Origin: Streptomyces sp. LUP30
Lineage (GTDB): Bacteria; Actinomycetota; Actinomycetes; Streptomycetales; Streptomycetaceae
DNA length: 64,000 bases
Direction of reading: 5' to 3'
Assembly: GCF_001746365.1 (NCBI RefSeq)
Contig: NZ_MJAJ01000040.1
Location: 1-64,000 of the forward strand
Below are positions 35,387 to 43,433 of the stretch, one piece after another. Each line of letters starts with the position of its first letter. Within the stretch, counting starts at the first letter, position 1. A model generated the notes under the pieces. It was not told the DNA's origin. It worked only from the letters and a program-made list of their open reading frames with translations, and did not search any database. The translations under genes were made by a program, and so were the position numbers.

Positions 35387-35929
35387 GTGACCGCAACCCT
35401 GATCTGGACCCTGGCCGTCCTCGTCGCGATCGGCCTCTACCTGAGCTGGACGGCGGGACGACTGGACCGGCTGCACGCCCGCATCGACGCCGCCCGCGCC
35501 GCACTGGACGCGCAGCTCCTGCGCCGTGCCTCGGTGGCCCAGGAGCTGGCCACCTCCAAGGTCCTCGATCCCGCGGCCTCGATCGTCCTGTACGAGGCCG
35601 CGCACGCCGCCCGGCAGGCCGAGGAGGAGCAGCGGGAGGTCGCCGAGAGCGAGCTCAGCCAGGCCCTGCGGGCCGTCTTCGCGGACGCCCAGCAGCTGGA
35701 GGGCGTCCGCGTCGCGCCCGGGGGAGAGGCGGCGGCCCGTGAGCTCACGGAGGCCGTCCGCCGGGTCCCCATGGCCCGCCGCTTCCACAACGACGCCGTG
35801 GGCGCGGCCCGCAGGCTGCGCGAACACCGCAAGGTGCGCTGGTTCCGCCTCGCGGGCCACGCCCCGTTCCCCCTGGCCTTCGAGATGGACGACGAACCGC
35901 CGTCCGCGTTGATGGACCGGGCGACCTGA
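35387..35929 (+). CDS. LemA-like membrane-anchored coiled-coil protein
   Basis: This 180-residue protein has an N-terminal helix (about 4-22, LIWTLAVLVAIGLYLSW). A long helical region follows (RLDRLHARIDAARAALDAQLLRRASVAQELA; then AAHAARQAEEEQREVAESELSQALRAVF). It ends with a LemA-type motif (ARRFHNDAVGAARRLREH...WFRLAGHAPFPLAFEM). The family is of unknown function. TAGCCT (35373-35378) lies eight bases before GTG 35387 and there is no ribosome site, so the message is probably leaderless. The gap from pimA (35231-35386) shows no other signal. Confidence 0.75.
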   Translation: MTATLIWTLAVLVAIGLYLSWTAGRLDRLHARIDAARAALDAQLLRRASVAQELATSKVLDPAASIVLYEAAHAARQAEEEQREVAESELSQALRAVFADAQQLEGVRVAPGGEAAARELTEAVRRVPMARRFHNDAVGAARRLREHRKVRWFRLAGHAPFPLAFEMDDEPPSALMDRAT

Positions 35930-35965
35930 CGAAAAGGATCCACCGGCTGTTCATTGGCCCTTGCT

Positions 35966-35979
35966 GTGGACTGGTCCAC
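35966..35979. promoter_or_regulatory. Palindromic operator candidate upstream of pdxST
   Basis: GTGGAC-TG-GTCCAC is a perfect 6-2-6 inverted repeat 54 bases before pdxS. Read on the minus strand it gives GAGTGGACCA, close to the AAAGTGGA-CTA motif reported for the MocR-type activator PdxR of pdxST in Corynebacterium. Confidence 0.4.
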
Positions 35980-36032
35980 TCGCGTTTCCTCGGTGCTGCA
36001 CAAATCCTCTTTTACATGAGCGAGGTCCCCCC

Positions 36033-36944
36033 GTGTCCAGCACGATCTCCGAAAACCAGACCCCCGAGACCGGCACTGCGCGCGTGAAGCGCGGCATGGC
36101 CGAGCAGCTCAAGGGCGGCGTGATCATGGACGTCGTCACGCCGGAGCAGGCGAAGATCGCCGAGGACGCGGGCGCCGTCGCCGTCATGGCGCTGGAGCGG
36201 GTCCCGGCCGACATCCGCAAGGACGGCGGCGTGGCCCGCATGTCCGACCCGGACATGATCGAGGGCATCATCGAGGCCGTGTCTATCCCGGTCATGGCCA
36301 AGTCCCGCATCGGCCACTTCGTCGAGGCCCAGGTCCTGCAGTCGCTCGGCGTGGACTACATCGACGAGTCCGAGGTCCTCACCCCGGCCGACGAGGTCAA
36401 CCACAGCGACAAGTTCGCGTTCACGACCCCGTTCGTGTGCGGCGCCACCAACCTCGGCGAGGCCCTGCGCCGCATCGCCGAGGGCGCCGCGATGATCCGC
36501 TCCAAGGGCGAGGCCGGCACCGGCAACGTCGTCGAGGCCGTCCGCCACCTGCGGCAGATCAAGAACGAGATCGCCCGGCTGCGCGGCTTCGACAACAACG
36601 AGCTGTACGCCGCCGCCAAGGACCTGCGCGCCCCCTACGAGCTCGTCAAGGAGGTCGCCGAACTCGGCAAGCTCCCCGTCGTGCTGTTCTCCGCCGGCGG
36701 CGTGGCCACCCCGGCCGACGCCGCGCTGATGCGCCAGCTCGGCGCCGAGGGCGTCTTCGTCGGCTCCGGCATCTTCAAGTCGGGCGACCCGGCCAAGCGC
36801 GCCGCCGCCATCGTGAAGGCCACCACTTTCTACGACGACCCGAAGATCATCGCGGACGCGTCCCGCAACCTCGGCGAGGCCATGGTCGGCATCAACTGCG
36901 ACACCCTCCCCGAGGCCGAGCGCTACGCCAACCGCGGCTGGTAA
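36033..36944 (+). CDS. pdxS: Pyridoxal 5'-phosphate synthase, PdxS subunit
   Basis: This 303-residue TIM-barrel enzyme joins ribose 5-phosphate, glyceraldehyde 3-phosphate and ammonia into PLP. Visible landmarks are MDVVTPEQAKIAEDAGAVAVMALE, the substrate lysine in VMAKSRIGH near 90, the second catalytic lysine in RSKGEAGTGN near 158, and FSAGGVATPADAALM near 217. GTG 36033 follows GAGG by a workable distance. PdxT, the ammonia donor, is seven bases downstream. The PLP product serves many enzymes, including the pabC-like lyase in this window. Confidence 0.98.
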   Translation: MSSTISENQTPETGTARVKRGMAEQLKGGVIMDVVTPEQAKIAEDAGAVAVMALERVPADIRKDGGVARMSDPDMIEGIIEAVSIPVMAKSRIGHFVEAQVLQSLGVDYIDESEVLTPADEVNHSDKFAFTTPFVCGATNLGEALRRIAEGAAMIRSKGEAGTGNVVEAVRHLRQIKNEIARLRGFDNNELYAAAKDLRAPYELVKEVAELGKLPVVLFSAGGVATPADAALMRQLGAEGVFVGSGIFKSGDPAKRAAAIVKATTFYDDPKIIADASRNLGEAMVGINCDTLPEAERYANRGW

Positions 36945-36951
36945 CGAGTTC

Positions 36952-37563
36952 ATGAGCAACGAAGCCCCAGTCGTGGGCGTCCTGGCCCTCCAGGGCGACG
37001 TGCGGGAGCATCTCGTCGCCCTGGCCTCGGCCGACGCCGTGGCCAGGCCGGTGCGGCGCCCCGAGGAACTGGCCGAGGTCGACGGACTCGTCCTGCCCGG
37101 CGGTGAGTCCACGACCATCTCCAAGCTGGCCGTCCTCTTCGGCGTGATGGAGCCGCTCCGCGCGCGCGTGCGCGCCGGCATGCCCGTCTACGGCACCTGC
37201 GCGGGCCTGATCCTGCTCGCCGACAAGATCCTCGACCCGCGCTCGGGCCAGGAGACCGTCGGCGGCATCGACATGATCGTGCGGCGCAACGCCTTCGGAC
37301 GGCAGAACGAGTCCTTCGAGGCGGCGGTGGACGTCAAGGGCGTCGCCGGCGCTCCCGTCGACGGCGTGTTCATCCGCGCCCCGTGGGTCGAGTCCGTCGG
37401 TGCGGCGGCCGAGGTGCTCGCCGAGCACGACGGCCATATCGTCGCGGTCCGTCAGGGCAACGCGCTCGCCACGTCGTTCCACCCGGAGCTGACCGGCGAC
37501 CACCGCGTGCACTCCTTGTTCGTCGACATGGTCCGCGCGAACCGGGCGGCCGAGTCCTTGTAG
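36952..37563 (+). CDS. pdxT: Pyridoxal 5'-phosphate synthase glutaminase subunit
   Basis: This 203-residue class I glutamine amidotransferase supplies ammonia to PdxS through a tunnel. It shows GVLALQGDVREH at the N-terminus, GGESTT near 47, the nucleophile in YGTCAGLILLA near 80 and the His-Glu pair in SFHPELTGD near 180. The start is ATG 36952. Confidence 0.97.
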   Translation: MSNEAPVVGVLALQGDVREHLVALASADAVARPVRRPEELAEVDGLVLPGGESTTISKLAVLFGVMEPLRARVRAGMPVYGTCAGLILLADKILDPRSGQETVGGIDMIVRRNAFGRQNESFEAAVDVKGVAGAPVDGVFIRAPWVESVGAAAEVLAEHDGHIVAVRQGNALATSFHPELTGDHRVHSLFVDMVRANRAAESL

Positions 37564-37637
37564 GATTCGGAGGTCCCCCAGGCTCTCGACGCCCGGGGGA
37601 GTTCGGACGAGACGGGTTACGCGAAGGAGACAGGCAG

Positions 37638-38390
37638 ATGTCCGGCCACTCTAAATGGGCTACGACGAAGCACAAGAAGGCCGTGATCGACGCCAAGCGC
37701 GGCAAGCTCTTCGCGAAGCTGATCAAGAACATCGAGGTCGCGGCGCGCATGGGCGGCGTGGACCTCGAAGGCAACCCCACGCTGTACGACGCCGTGCAGA
37801 AGGCGAAGAAGTCGTCGGTTCCGAACAAGAACATCGACTCCGCGATCAAGCGCGGCGGCGGTCTCGAAGCCGGCGGCGCCGACTACGAGACGATCATGTA
37901 CGAGGGTTACGGCCCGAACGGCGTGGCCGTGCTCATCGAGTGCCTCACGGACAACCGCAACCGCGCCGCCTCCGACGTGCGCGTGGCGATGACCCGCAAC
38001 GGCGGCTCCATGGCCGACCCGGGCTCCGTGTCGTACCTCTTCAACCGCAAGGGCGTCGTGATCGTCCCCAAGGGCGAGCTGGGCGAGGACGACGTGCTGG
38101 GCGCGGTGCTCGACGCGGGCGCCGAGGAGGTCAACGACCTCGGCGAGTCCTTCGAGGTGCTCAGCGAGGCCACCGACCTGGTCGCGGTCCGCACGGCCCT
38201 CCAGGAGGCCGGCATCGACTACGACTCCGCCGACGCCAACTTCGTCCCGACCATGCAGGTCGAGCTGGACGAGGACGGCGCGCGCAAGATCTTCAAGCTG
38301 ATCGACGCGCTGGAGGACAGCGACGACGTGCAGAACGTCTTCGCCAACTTCGACGTCAGCGACGAGGTCATGGAGAAGGTCGACGCGTAG
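37638..38390 (+). CDS. YebC/TACO1-family protein
   Basis: This 250-residue protein has the typical opening MSGHSKWATTKHKKAVIDAKRGKLF. PNKNIDSAIKRGGG near 58 and YEGYGPNGVAVLIECLTDN near 80 are also diagnostic. Family members bind DNA as regulators or help ribosomes through difficult peptide stretches. The adjacency to ruvCAB is widespread in bacteria. GAAGGAGA lies eight bases before ATG 37638. A long hairpin after the stop separates it from ruvC, so the two are probably separate units. Confidence 0.96.
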   Translation: MSGHSKWATTKHKKAVIDAKRGKLFAKLIKNIEVAARMGGVDLEGNPTLYDAVQKAKKSSVPNKNIDSAIKRGGGLEAGGADYETIMYEGYGPNGVAVLIECLTDNRNRAASDVRVAMTRNGGSMADPGSVSYLFNRKGVVIVPKGELGEDDVLGAVLDAGAEEVNDLGESFEVLSEATDLVAVRTALQEAGIDYDSADANFVPTMQVELDEDGARKIFKLIDALEDSDDVQNVFANFDVSDEVMEKVDA

Positions 38391-38413
38391 GGCCGCCGCG
38401 AACTGAGCGGATC

Positions 38414-38449
38414 CGTCGGGCCGGTGGGACACGTCCTACCGGCCCGACG
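38414..38449 (+). terminator. Terminator between yebC-type gene and ruvC
   Basis: A 12-bp perfect stem (38414-38425 with 38438-38449) is extended by an inner GGAC/GTCC pairing. It lies just before the ruvC promoter. Confidence 0.75.
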
Positions 38450-38452
38450 TCG

Positions 38453-38475
38453 TTGTCGGTGCCAGCGGATAGCCT
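38453..38475 (+). promoter_or_regulatory. PafBC (RecA-NDp)-type DNA-damage promoter of ruvCAB
   Basis: TTGTCGGTG (38453-38461), eight bases and TAGCCT (38470-38475) match the TTGTCRGTG-N8-TANNNT consensus at every specified position. The predicted RNA start is near 38482, giving a leader of about 70 bases. Confidence 0.8.
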
Positions 38476-38509
38476 GACGACGTCAGAGATCGCACGGACG
38501 ACGTCAGAG
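38475..38509 (+). repeat. Two direct repeats 21 bp apart in the ruvC leader
   Basis: GACGACGTCAGAG occurs at 38477-38489 and again at 38498-38510 (within one base). Each contains a palindrome (TGACGACGTCA and GACGACGTC). The two-helical-turn spacing places both on one face of the DNA, as for paired regulator sites. Confidence 0.6.
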
Positions 38510-38551
38510 GTCACCGGGCGACGGCCGTTCAGCGGTGAAGGGGAGGGGTGC

Positions 38552-39100
38552 GTGCGGGTACTGGGTGTGGACCCCGGACTGACCCGGTGCGGTGTCGGCG
38601 TCGTCGAGGGCGTCGCGGGCCGACCGCTCACCATGCTCGGCGTGGGCGTCGTACGCACGCCGAGCGACGCCGAGTTGGGGCAGCGCCTGGTCGCCGTGGA
38701 GCAGGGCATCGAACGCTGGCTGGACGAGTACCGGCCCGAATGCGTCGCCGTGGAGCGGGTGTTCAGCCAGCACAACGTGCGCACCGTCATGGGCACCGCC
38801 CAGGCCAGCGCCGTCGCGATGCTGTGCGCGGCCCGCCGCGGCCTCCCCGTCGCCCTGCACACCCCCAGCGAGGTCAAGGCCGCCGTCACCGGCAGCGGCC
38901 GCGCCGACAAGGCCCAGGTCGGCGCGATGGTCACGCGCCTGCTCCGGCTCGATGCGCCCCCCAAGCCGGCCGACGCCGCGGACGCCCTGGCGCTCGCCAT
39001 CTGCCACATCTGGCGCGCCCCCGCCCAGAACCGACTCCAGCAGGCCGCGGCCCTGCACGCGGCCCGGTCCCCGATCACATCGAAAGGCCGTACGGCATGA
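38552..39100 (+). CDS. ruvC: Holliday-junction resolvase RuvC
   Basis: This 182-residue endonuclease cuts four-way junctions symmetrically. The four acidic catalytic positions are visible: VDPGLTRCG (Asp 6), VERVF (Glu near 69), and DAADALALAICH (two Asp near 140). GTG 38552 follows GGGGAGGGG. The gene starts the ruvC-ruvA-ruvB operon, overlapping ruvA by ATGA. The promoter is of the RecA-independent damage type. Confidence 0.98.
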   Translation: MRVLGVDPGLTRCGVGVVEGVAGRPLTMLGVGVVRTPSDAELGQRLVAVEQGIERWLDEYRPECVAVERVFSQHNVRTVMGTAQASAVAMLCAARRGLPVALHTPSEVKAAVTGSGRADKAQVGAMVTRLLRLDAPPKPADAADALALAICHIWRAPAQNRLQQAAALHAARSPITSKGRTA

Positions 39101-39702
39101 TCGCCTTCGTCAGCGGCACGGTCGCCGCACTCGCCCCCGACTCCGCGGTGGTCGAGGTGGGCGGCGTGGGCATGGCCCTGCAGTGCACGCCGAACACGCT
39201 GTCCACGCTCCGGCTCGGCCGCCCGGCCAAGCTCGCCACCTCCCTCGTCGTACGGGAGGACTCGCTGACCCTGTACGGCTTCGTGGACGACGACGAACGC
39301 CAGGTCTTCGAGCTGCTGCAGACCGCGAGCGGTGTCGGCCCCCGCCTGGCCCAGGCCATGCTGGCGGTGCACGCCCCGGACACACTGCGCCGAGCCGTGG
39401 CCACGGGCGACGAGAAGGCGCTGATCGCCGTGCCGGGCATCGGCAAGAAGGGCGCCCAGAAGCTGCTGCTCGAACTCAAGGACAGGCTGGGCGAGCCGGT
39501 CGGCGCCCCCGTGGTCGGCGCACCGGTCACCAGCGGATGGCGCGATCAGCTGCACGCCGCGCTGATCGGCCTCGGCTACGCGACCCGGGAGGCCGACGAG
39601 GCGGTCGTCGCCGTGACCCCGCAGGCCGAGGCCGCCGGCGGCGCGCCCCAGGTGGGCCAGCTGCTGAAGGCCGCCCTGCAGACCCTGAACCGCGCCCGCT
39701 AG
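39097..39702 (+). CDS. ruvA: Holliday-junction DNA-binding protein RuvA
   Basis: This 201-residue protein forms the tetramer that holds the junction open. Domain I (about 1-64) begins MIAFVSGTVAALAPDSAVVEVGGVGM. Helix-hairpin-helix motifs occur as LLQTASGVGPRLAQAML and LIAVPGIGKKGAQKLLLEL near 70-130. The C-terminal RuvB-contact domain (GLGYATREADEAV) follows a short Gly/Ala/Val linker. The ATG overlaps the ruvC stop. Confidence 0.98.
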   Translation: MIAFVSGTVAALAPDSAVVEVGGVGMALQCTPNTLSTLRLGRPAKLATSLVVREDSLTLYGFVDDDERQVFELLQTASGVGPRLAQAMLAVHAPDTLRRAVATGDEKALIAVPGIGKKGAQKLLLELKDRLGEPVGAPVVGAPVTSGWRDQLHAALIGLGYATREADEAVVAVTPQAEAAGGAPQVGQLLKAALQTLNRAR

Positions 39703-39712
39703 GAGAACGTCA

Positions 39713-40807
39713 GTGAACTGGGACGACACGAGCGACGAGACCGCCCCCGAGCGGCTCGCCGGCCCCGCCGAGGAACGCCTGGTGGGCTCTGTCGCCGACG
39801 GGGAGGACCAGGCGGTCGAGGCCGCCCTGCGCCCCAAGGACCTGGGCGAGTTCATCGGCCAGGAGAAGGTCCGCGAACAGCTCGACCTCGTCCTGCGCGC
39901 CGCACGCGCGCGGGGTGCGACCGCCGACCACGTGCTGCTCTCGGGCGCGCCCGGCCTGGGCAAGACCACCCTGTCCATGATCATCGCCGCCGAGATGGGC
40001 GCCCCGATCCGCATCACCAGCGGCCCGGCCATCCAGCACGCGGGCGACCTCGCGGCGATCCTGTCCTCCCTCCAGGAGGGCGAGGTTCTCTTCCTCGACG
40101 AGATCCACCGCATGTCCCGGCCCGCCGAGGAGATGCTGTACATGGCGATGGAGGACTTCCGCGTCGACGTCATCGTCGGCAAGGGGCCCGGAGCGACCGC
40201 CATCCCCCTCGAACTGCCCCCGTTCACCCTGGTCGGCGCCACCACGCGCGCGGGTCTGCTGCCGCCGCCGCTGCGCGACCGGTTCGGCTTCACCGCCCAC
40301 ATGGAGTTCTACGAGCCCGGCGAACTGCAGCGCGTGATCCACCGCTCGGCCGACCTGCTCGACGTGGAGATCGACCCGGCCGGCGCCGCCGAGATCGCCG
40401 GCCGCTCCCGCGGCACCCCCCGTATCGCCAACCGTCTGCTGCGCCGGGTGCGCGACTACGCGCAGGTCAAGGCCGACGGGAACGTCACCCGTGAGATCGC
40501 GGCGGCGGCCCTCAAGGTCTACGAGGTGGACGAGCGCGGGCTGGACCGTCTGGACCGCGCTGTCCTGGAAGCCCTGCTGAAACTGTTCGCCGGCGGTCCG
40601 GTCGGCCTGTCCACCCTGGCCGTCGCCGTGGGCGAGGAGCGCGAGACCGTCGAGGAGGTCGCCGAGCCGTTCCTCGTCAGGGAGGGCCTGCTGGCCCGTA
40701 CGCCGCGGGGAAGGGTGGCCACCCCGGCGGCGTGGGCGCATCTCGGCCTCACGCCGTCGCGTCCCCAGGCCCTCGGCGGCGGACAGGACGGCCTGTTCGG
40801 CACGTGA
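39713..40807 (+). CDS. ruvB: Holliday-junction branch-migration ATPase RuvB
   Basis: This 364-residue AAA+ motor has Walker A GAPGLGKTT near 80, Walker B LFLDEIHR near 130, sensor GATTRAGLLPPPLRDRFG near 178 and a C-terminal winged helix (about 285-345). With RuvA it drives branch migration before RuvC cleavage. An acidic N-terminal extension of about 25 residues is normal in actinobacteria. The start is GTG 39713, ten bases after ruvA, with AGGAG upstream. Confidence 0.98.
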   Translation: MNWDDTSDETAPERLAGPAEERLVGSVADGEDQAVEAALRPKDLGEFIGQEKVREQLDLVLRAARARGATADHVLLSGAPGLGKTTLSMIIAAEMGAPIRITSGPAIQHAGDLAAILSSLQEGEVLFLDEIHRMSRPAEEMLYMAMEDFRVDVIVGKGPGATAIPLELPPFTLVGATTRAGLLPPPLRDRFGFTAHMEFYEPGELQRVIHRSADLLDVEIDPAGAAEIAGRSRGTPRIANRLLRRVRDYAQVKADGNVTREIAAAALKVYEVDERGLDRLDRAVLEALLKLFAGGPVGLSTLAVAVGEERETVEEVAEPFLVREGLLARTPRGRVATPAAWAHLGLTPSRPQALGGGQDGLFGT

Positions 40808-40866
40808 TGCGCGGGGCCGTGGCCGGGGCTTTGGCCGGGTAAGGAACCCAGGTGCCATGCTGAGCG

Positions 40867-40896
40867 TTGTTCCCTGCGCGCGGACTCGCTTAGACT
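40867..40896 (+). promoter_or_regulatory. Promoter of yajC-secDF
   Basis: TTGTTC (40867-40872), 18 bases and TAGACT (40891-40896) precede a leader of about 80 bases with a small 6-bp hairpin (40905-40922). Confidence 0.5.
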
Positions 40897-40983
40897 CCGC
40901 CGATGCTGCCTTTGTCGGCAGCGCACAACCCCCATCCATCAGGCCGCTCAAGCGTCGCGGTCGTTTGAAGGAAGTTCCGACCC

Positions 40984-41502
40984 GTGAGTCCTGTGACCCT
41001 CCTCCCGTTCATCGTGCTCATCGGGGCCATGTTCCTGATGACCCGGTCGGCCAAGAAGAAGCAGCAGCAAGCGGCCGCCATGCGCAACGACCTGCAGCCC
41101 GGCAGTGGTGTCCGCACCATCGGGGGCATGTACGCGACGGTCAAGGAGGTCAATGACGACACGATCCTCCTCGATGCGGGGCCGGGCGTGGAACTGGTCT
41201 TCGCGAAGAACTCGATCGGCGCCGTCCTGACCGATGACGAGTACAACCGCATCGTCCACGGCGTCGAGCACGACCTGAAGTCCGACACCGACATCGTCCC
41301 GGACGACGCCTCCTCCCTCACCGAGTCCGCCGACACCGACGACTCCGCCGACGAAGCTGCCGCCGCCTCCGACGAGAAGGTTGTCGACCTCGGCAAGAAG
41401 GACGGACCCGACGAGGTCCGGGAGAAGGCCGCCGAAACCGAGCAGGCCGATGCCGGTGAACAGCCGAAGAAGACCGACGGCGACTCCGACGCGCAGAAGT
41501 AG
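40984..41502 (+). CDS. yajC: Preprotein translocase auxiliary subunit YajC
   Basis: This 172-residue protein has one helix at about 3-21 (VTLLPFIVLIGAMFLMT). The YajC core follows (KKQQQAAAMRNDLQPGSGVRTIGGMYATVKEVNDDTILLDAGPGVELVFAKNSIG). The C-terminal tail (about 95-172) is unusually long, acidic and Ala-rich. It assists SecDF at the Sec translocon. GTG 40984 starts the yajC-secD-secF-apt string. Confidence 0.94.
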   Translation: MSPVTLLPFIVLIGAMFLMTRSAKKKQQQAAAMRNDLQPGSGVRTIGGMYATVKEVNDDTILLDAGPGVELVFAKNSIGAVLTDDEYNRIVHGVEHDLKSDTDIVPDDASSLTESADTDDSADEAAAASDEKVVDLGKKDGPDEVREKAAETEQADAGEQPKKTDGDSDAQK

Positions 41503-41636
41503 CCACGTCCCCGGCGCACACGGGCCACACCCGTACGCGCCGGGGCGCGCGCATCTCGCCAGGGGATCCCGACACCATGTCATGGCCGTGGCCGCGCTGA
41601 CCCGGCGCGAGGCGGCCCGAGAGGGAGTACGAGAAG

Positions 41637-43430
41637 GTGGCAGCACCTAAGAAGGGCCGGAGCGCGAGTGCCCAGAGCAAGCCAGGGCGCTCGCTGGCCC
41701 TGATCCTGATCGCCATCGTGGGGCTCACCGGAGGCATGTTCGCCTCCGGTCACACCACTCCGCGTCTCGGCATCGACCTTGCCGGCGGTACCAGCATCAC
41801 GCTGGAGGCCAAGGGCGACCAGGGATCCGCGATCAACAAGGCCAACATGGACACCGCGGTCGACATCATGAACCGCCGTGTCAACGGGCTGGGCGTCTCC
41901 GAGGCGGAGGTGCAGACCCAGGGCAGCAAGAACATCATCGTCAACATCCCCAAGGGCACCAACTCCGAGGAAGCCCGCCAGCAGGTGGGCACCACCGCCA
42001 AGCTGTACTTCCGCCCGGTCGTGGCCCAGGAGGCCACGGGTCCCGCCGCTGCCACCCCCTCGCCGAGCGCGTCCGCCAGCGGCGGTTCGAGCGCCTCGCC
42101 CAGCTCGTCCGCGAGCCCTTCGGCGAGCGCCTCCGGCACCGGTGAGAAGGCGACCTCCTCGACGTCCCCGTCGGCCTCGGCCACCTCGCAGGGCCGTGCC
42201 GTCACCGACGGCCTGAAGGCCGACGCCACCCCGTCGGCCTCCGCCGGCGCCAAGGCGGGCTCCTCCCCGAGCCCCTCGGCCCCGCCGAGCGGCGGCGCCT
42301 CCACCGGCGCGAACGCCGCGCTGCAGGCCAAGTTCGCGACCCTGGACTGCTCCGACAAGGCGGTCCGCACCAAGGCCGGCGAGGGCGTCAAGCCCGGCGT
42401 CCCGACCGTGGCCTGCGGTGAGGTCGACAACGTCTGGTACAAGTACCTCCTCGGTCCGGCGGCCGTCGACGGCACCGACGTCAAGAAGGCCCAGGCCGTC
42501 TTCGACACGCAGGGTGCGGCCGGCTGGCAGGTCAACATGACCTTCACCGGCAAGGGCTCCAAGAAGTTCGCCACGATCACGGGTCAGCTCGCGCAGAACC
42601 AGCGGCCGCAGAACGAGTTCGCCATCGTGCTCGACGGGGACGTCGTCTCCAGCCCCTACGTGCAGAACGCGATCACCGGCGGCCAGGCCCAGATCTCCGG
42701 CAGCTTCAAGCAGGAGGAGGCCCAGAGCCTCGCCAACATGCTGTCGTACGGCGCGCTTCCGCTGTCCTTCAAGGAGCAGAGCGTCACCACGGTGACCGCG
42801 GCCCTCGGCGGCGACCAGCTGCACGCCGGTCTGCTCGCGGGCGCCATCGGCCTCGCCCTTGTCGTCCTGTACCTGGTGGCCTACTACCGCGGTCTGTCGC
42901 TCATCGCGATGGCCTCGCTGCTGGTCTCCGCCGCCCTCACCTACGTGCTCATGGCGCTGCTCGGCCCGGCCATCGGCTTCGCGCTGAACCTGCCGGCGGT
43001 CTGCGGCGCCATCGTCGCCATCGGCATCACGGCGGACTCGTTCATCGTGTACTTCGAACGGGTCCGGGACGAGATCCGCGAGGGCCGCACCCTGCGCCCG
43101 GCCGTCGAGCGTGCCTGGCCGCGCGCCCGGCGCACCATCCTGGTCTCCGACTTCGTGTCGTTCCTCGCCGCAGCGGTGCTGTTCATCGTCACCGTCGGCA
43201 AGGTCCAGGGCTTCGCGTTCACGCTGGGCCTGACCACCGTCCTCGACGTGGTCGTGGTCTTCTTCTTCACCAAGCCGCTGATGACGCTCATCGCCCGGCG
43301 GAAGTTCTTCGCGAGCGGCCACAAGTGGTCCGGCCTCGACCCGAAGGGCCTGGGGGCCAAACCGCCGATCCGCCGCACCCGCCGTCCCTCCGGTCCTGGC
43401 GCCGGCCCCGTCGAGACGAAGGAGGCGTGA
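41637..43430 (+). CDS. secD: Protein translocase subunit SecD
   Basis: This 597-residue RND-type membrane protein pulls exported proteins using proton flow. The first helix (about 17-38) is followed by the conserved GIDLAGGTSITLEA near 43. The large external P1 domain is interrupted at about residues 138-224 by a Ser/Ala/Pro/Thr-rich insert. FAIVLDGDVVSSPYVQNAITGGQAQISG near 325 and five helices with ITADSFIVYFERVRDEIREGR near 463 follow. GTG 41637 has GAGGGAG eight bases upstream. secF begins three bases after the stop. Confidence 0.97.
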   Translation: MAAPKKGRSASAQSKPGRSLALILIAIVGLTGGMFASGHTTPRLGIDLAGGTSITLEAKGDQGSAINKANMDTAVDIMNRRVNGLGVSEAEVQTQGSKNIIVNIPKGTNSEEARQQVGTTAKLYFRPVVAQEATGPAAATPSPSASASGGSSASPSSSASPSASASGTGEKATSSTSPSASATSQGRAVTDGLKADATPSASAGAKAGSSPSPSAPPSGGASTGANAALQAKFATLDCSDKAVRTKAGEGVKPGVPTVACGEVDNVWYKYLLGPAAVDGTDVKKAQAVFDTQGAAGWQVNMTFTGKGSKKFATITGQLAQNQRPQNEFAIVLDGDVVSSPYVQNAITGGQAQISGSFKQEEAQSLANMLSYGALPLSFKEQSVTTVTAALGGDQLHAGLLAGAIGLALVVLYLVAYYRGLSLIAMASLLVSAALTYVLMALLGPAIGFALNLPAVCGAIVAIGITADSFIVYFERVRDEIREGRTLRPAVERAWPRARRTILVSDFVSFLAAAVLFIVTVGKVQGFAFTLGLTTVLDVVVVFFFTKPLMTLIARRKFFASGHKWSGLDPKGLGAKPPIRRTRRPSGPGAGPVETKEA

Positions 43431-43433
43431 GCG

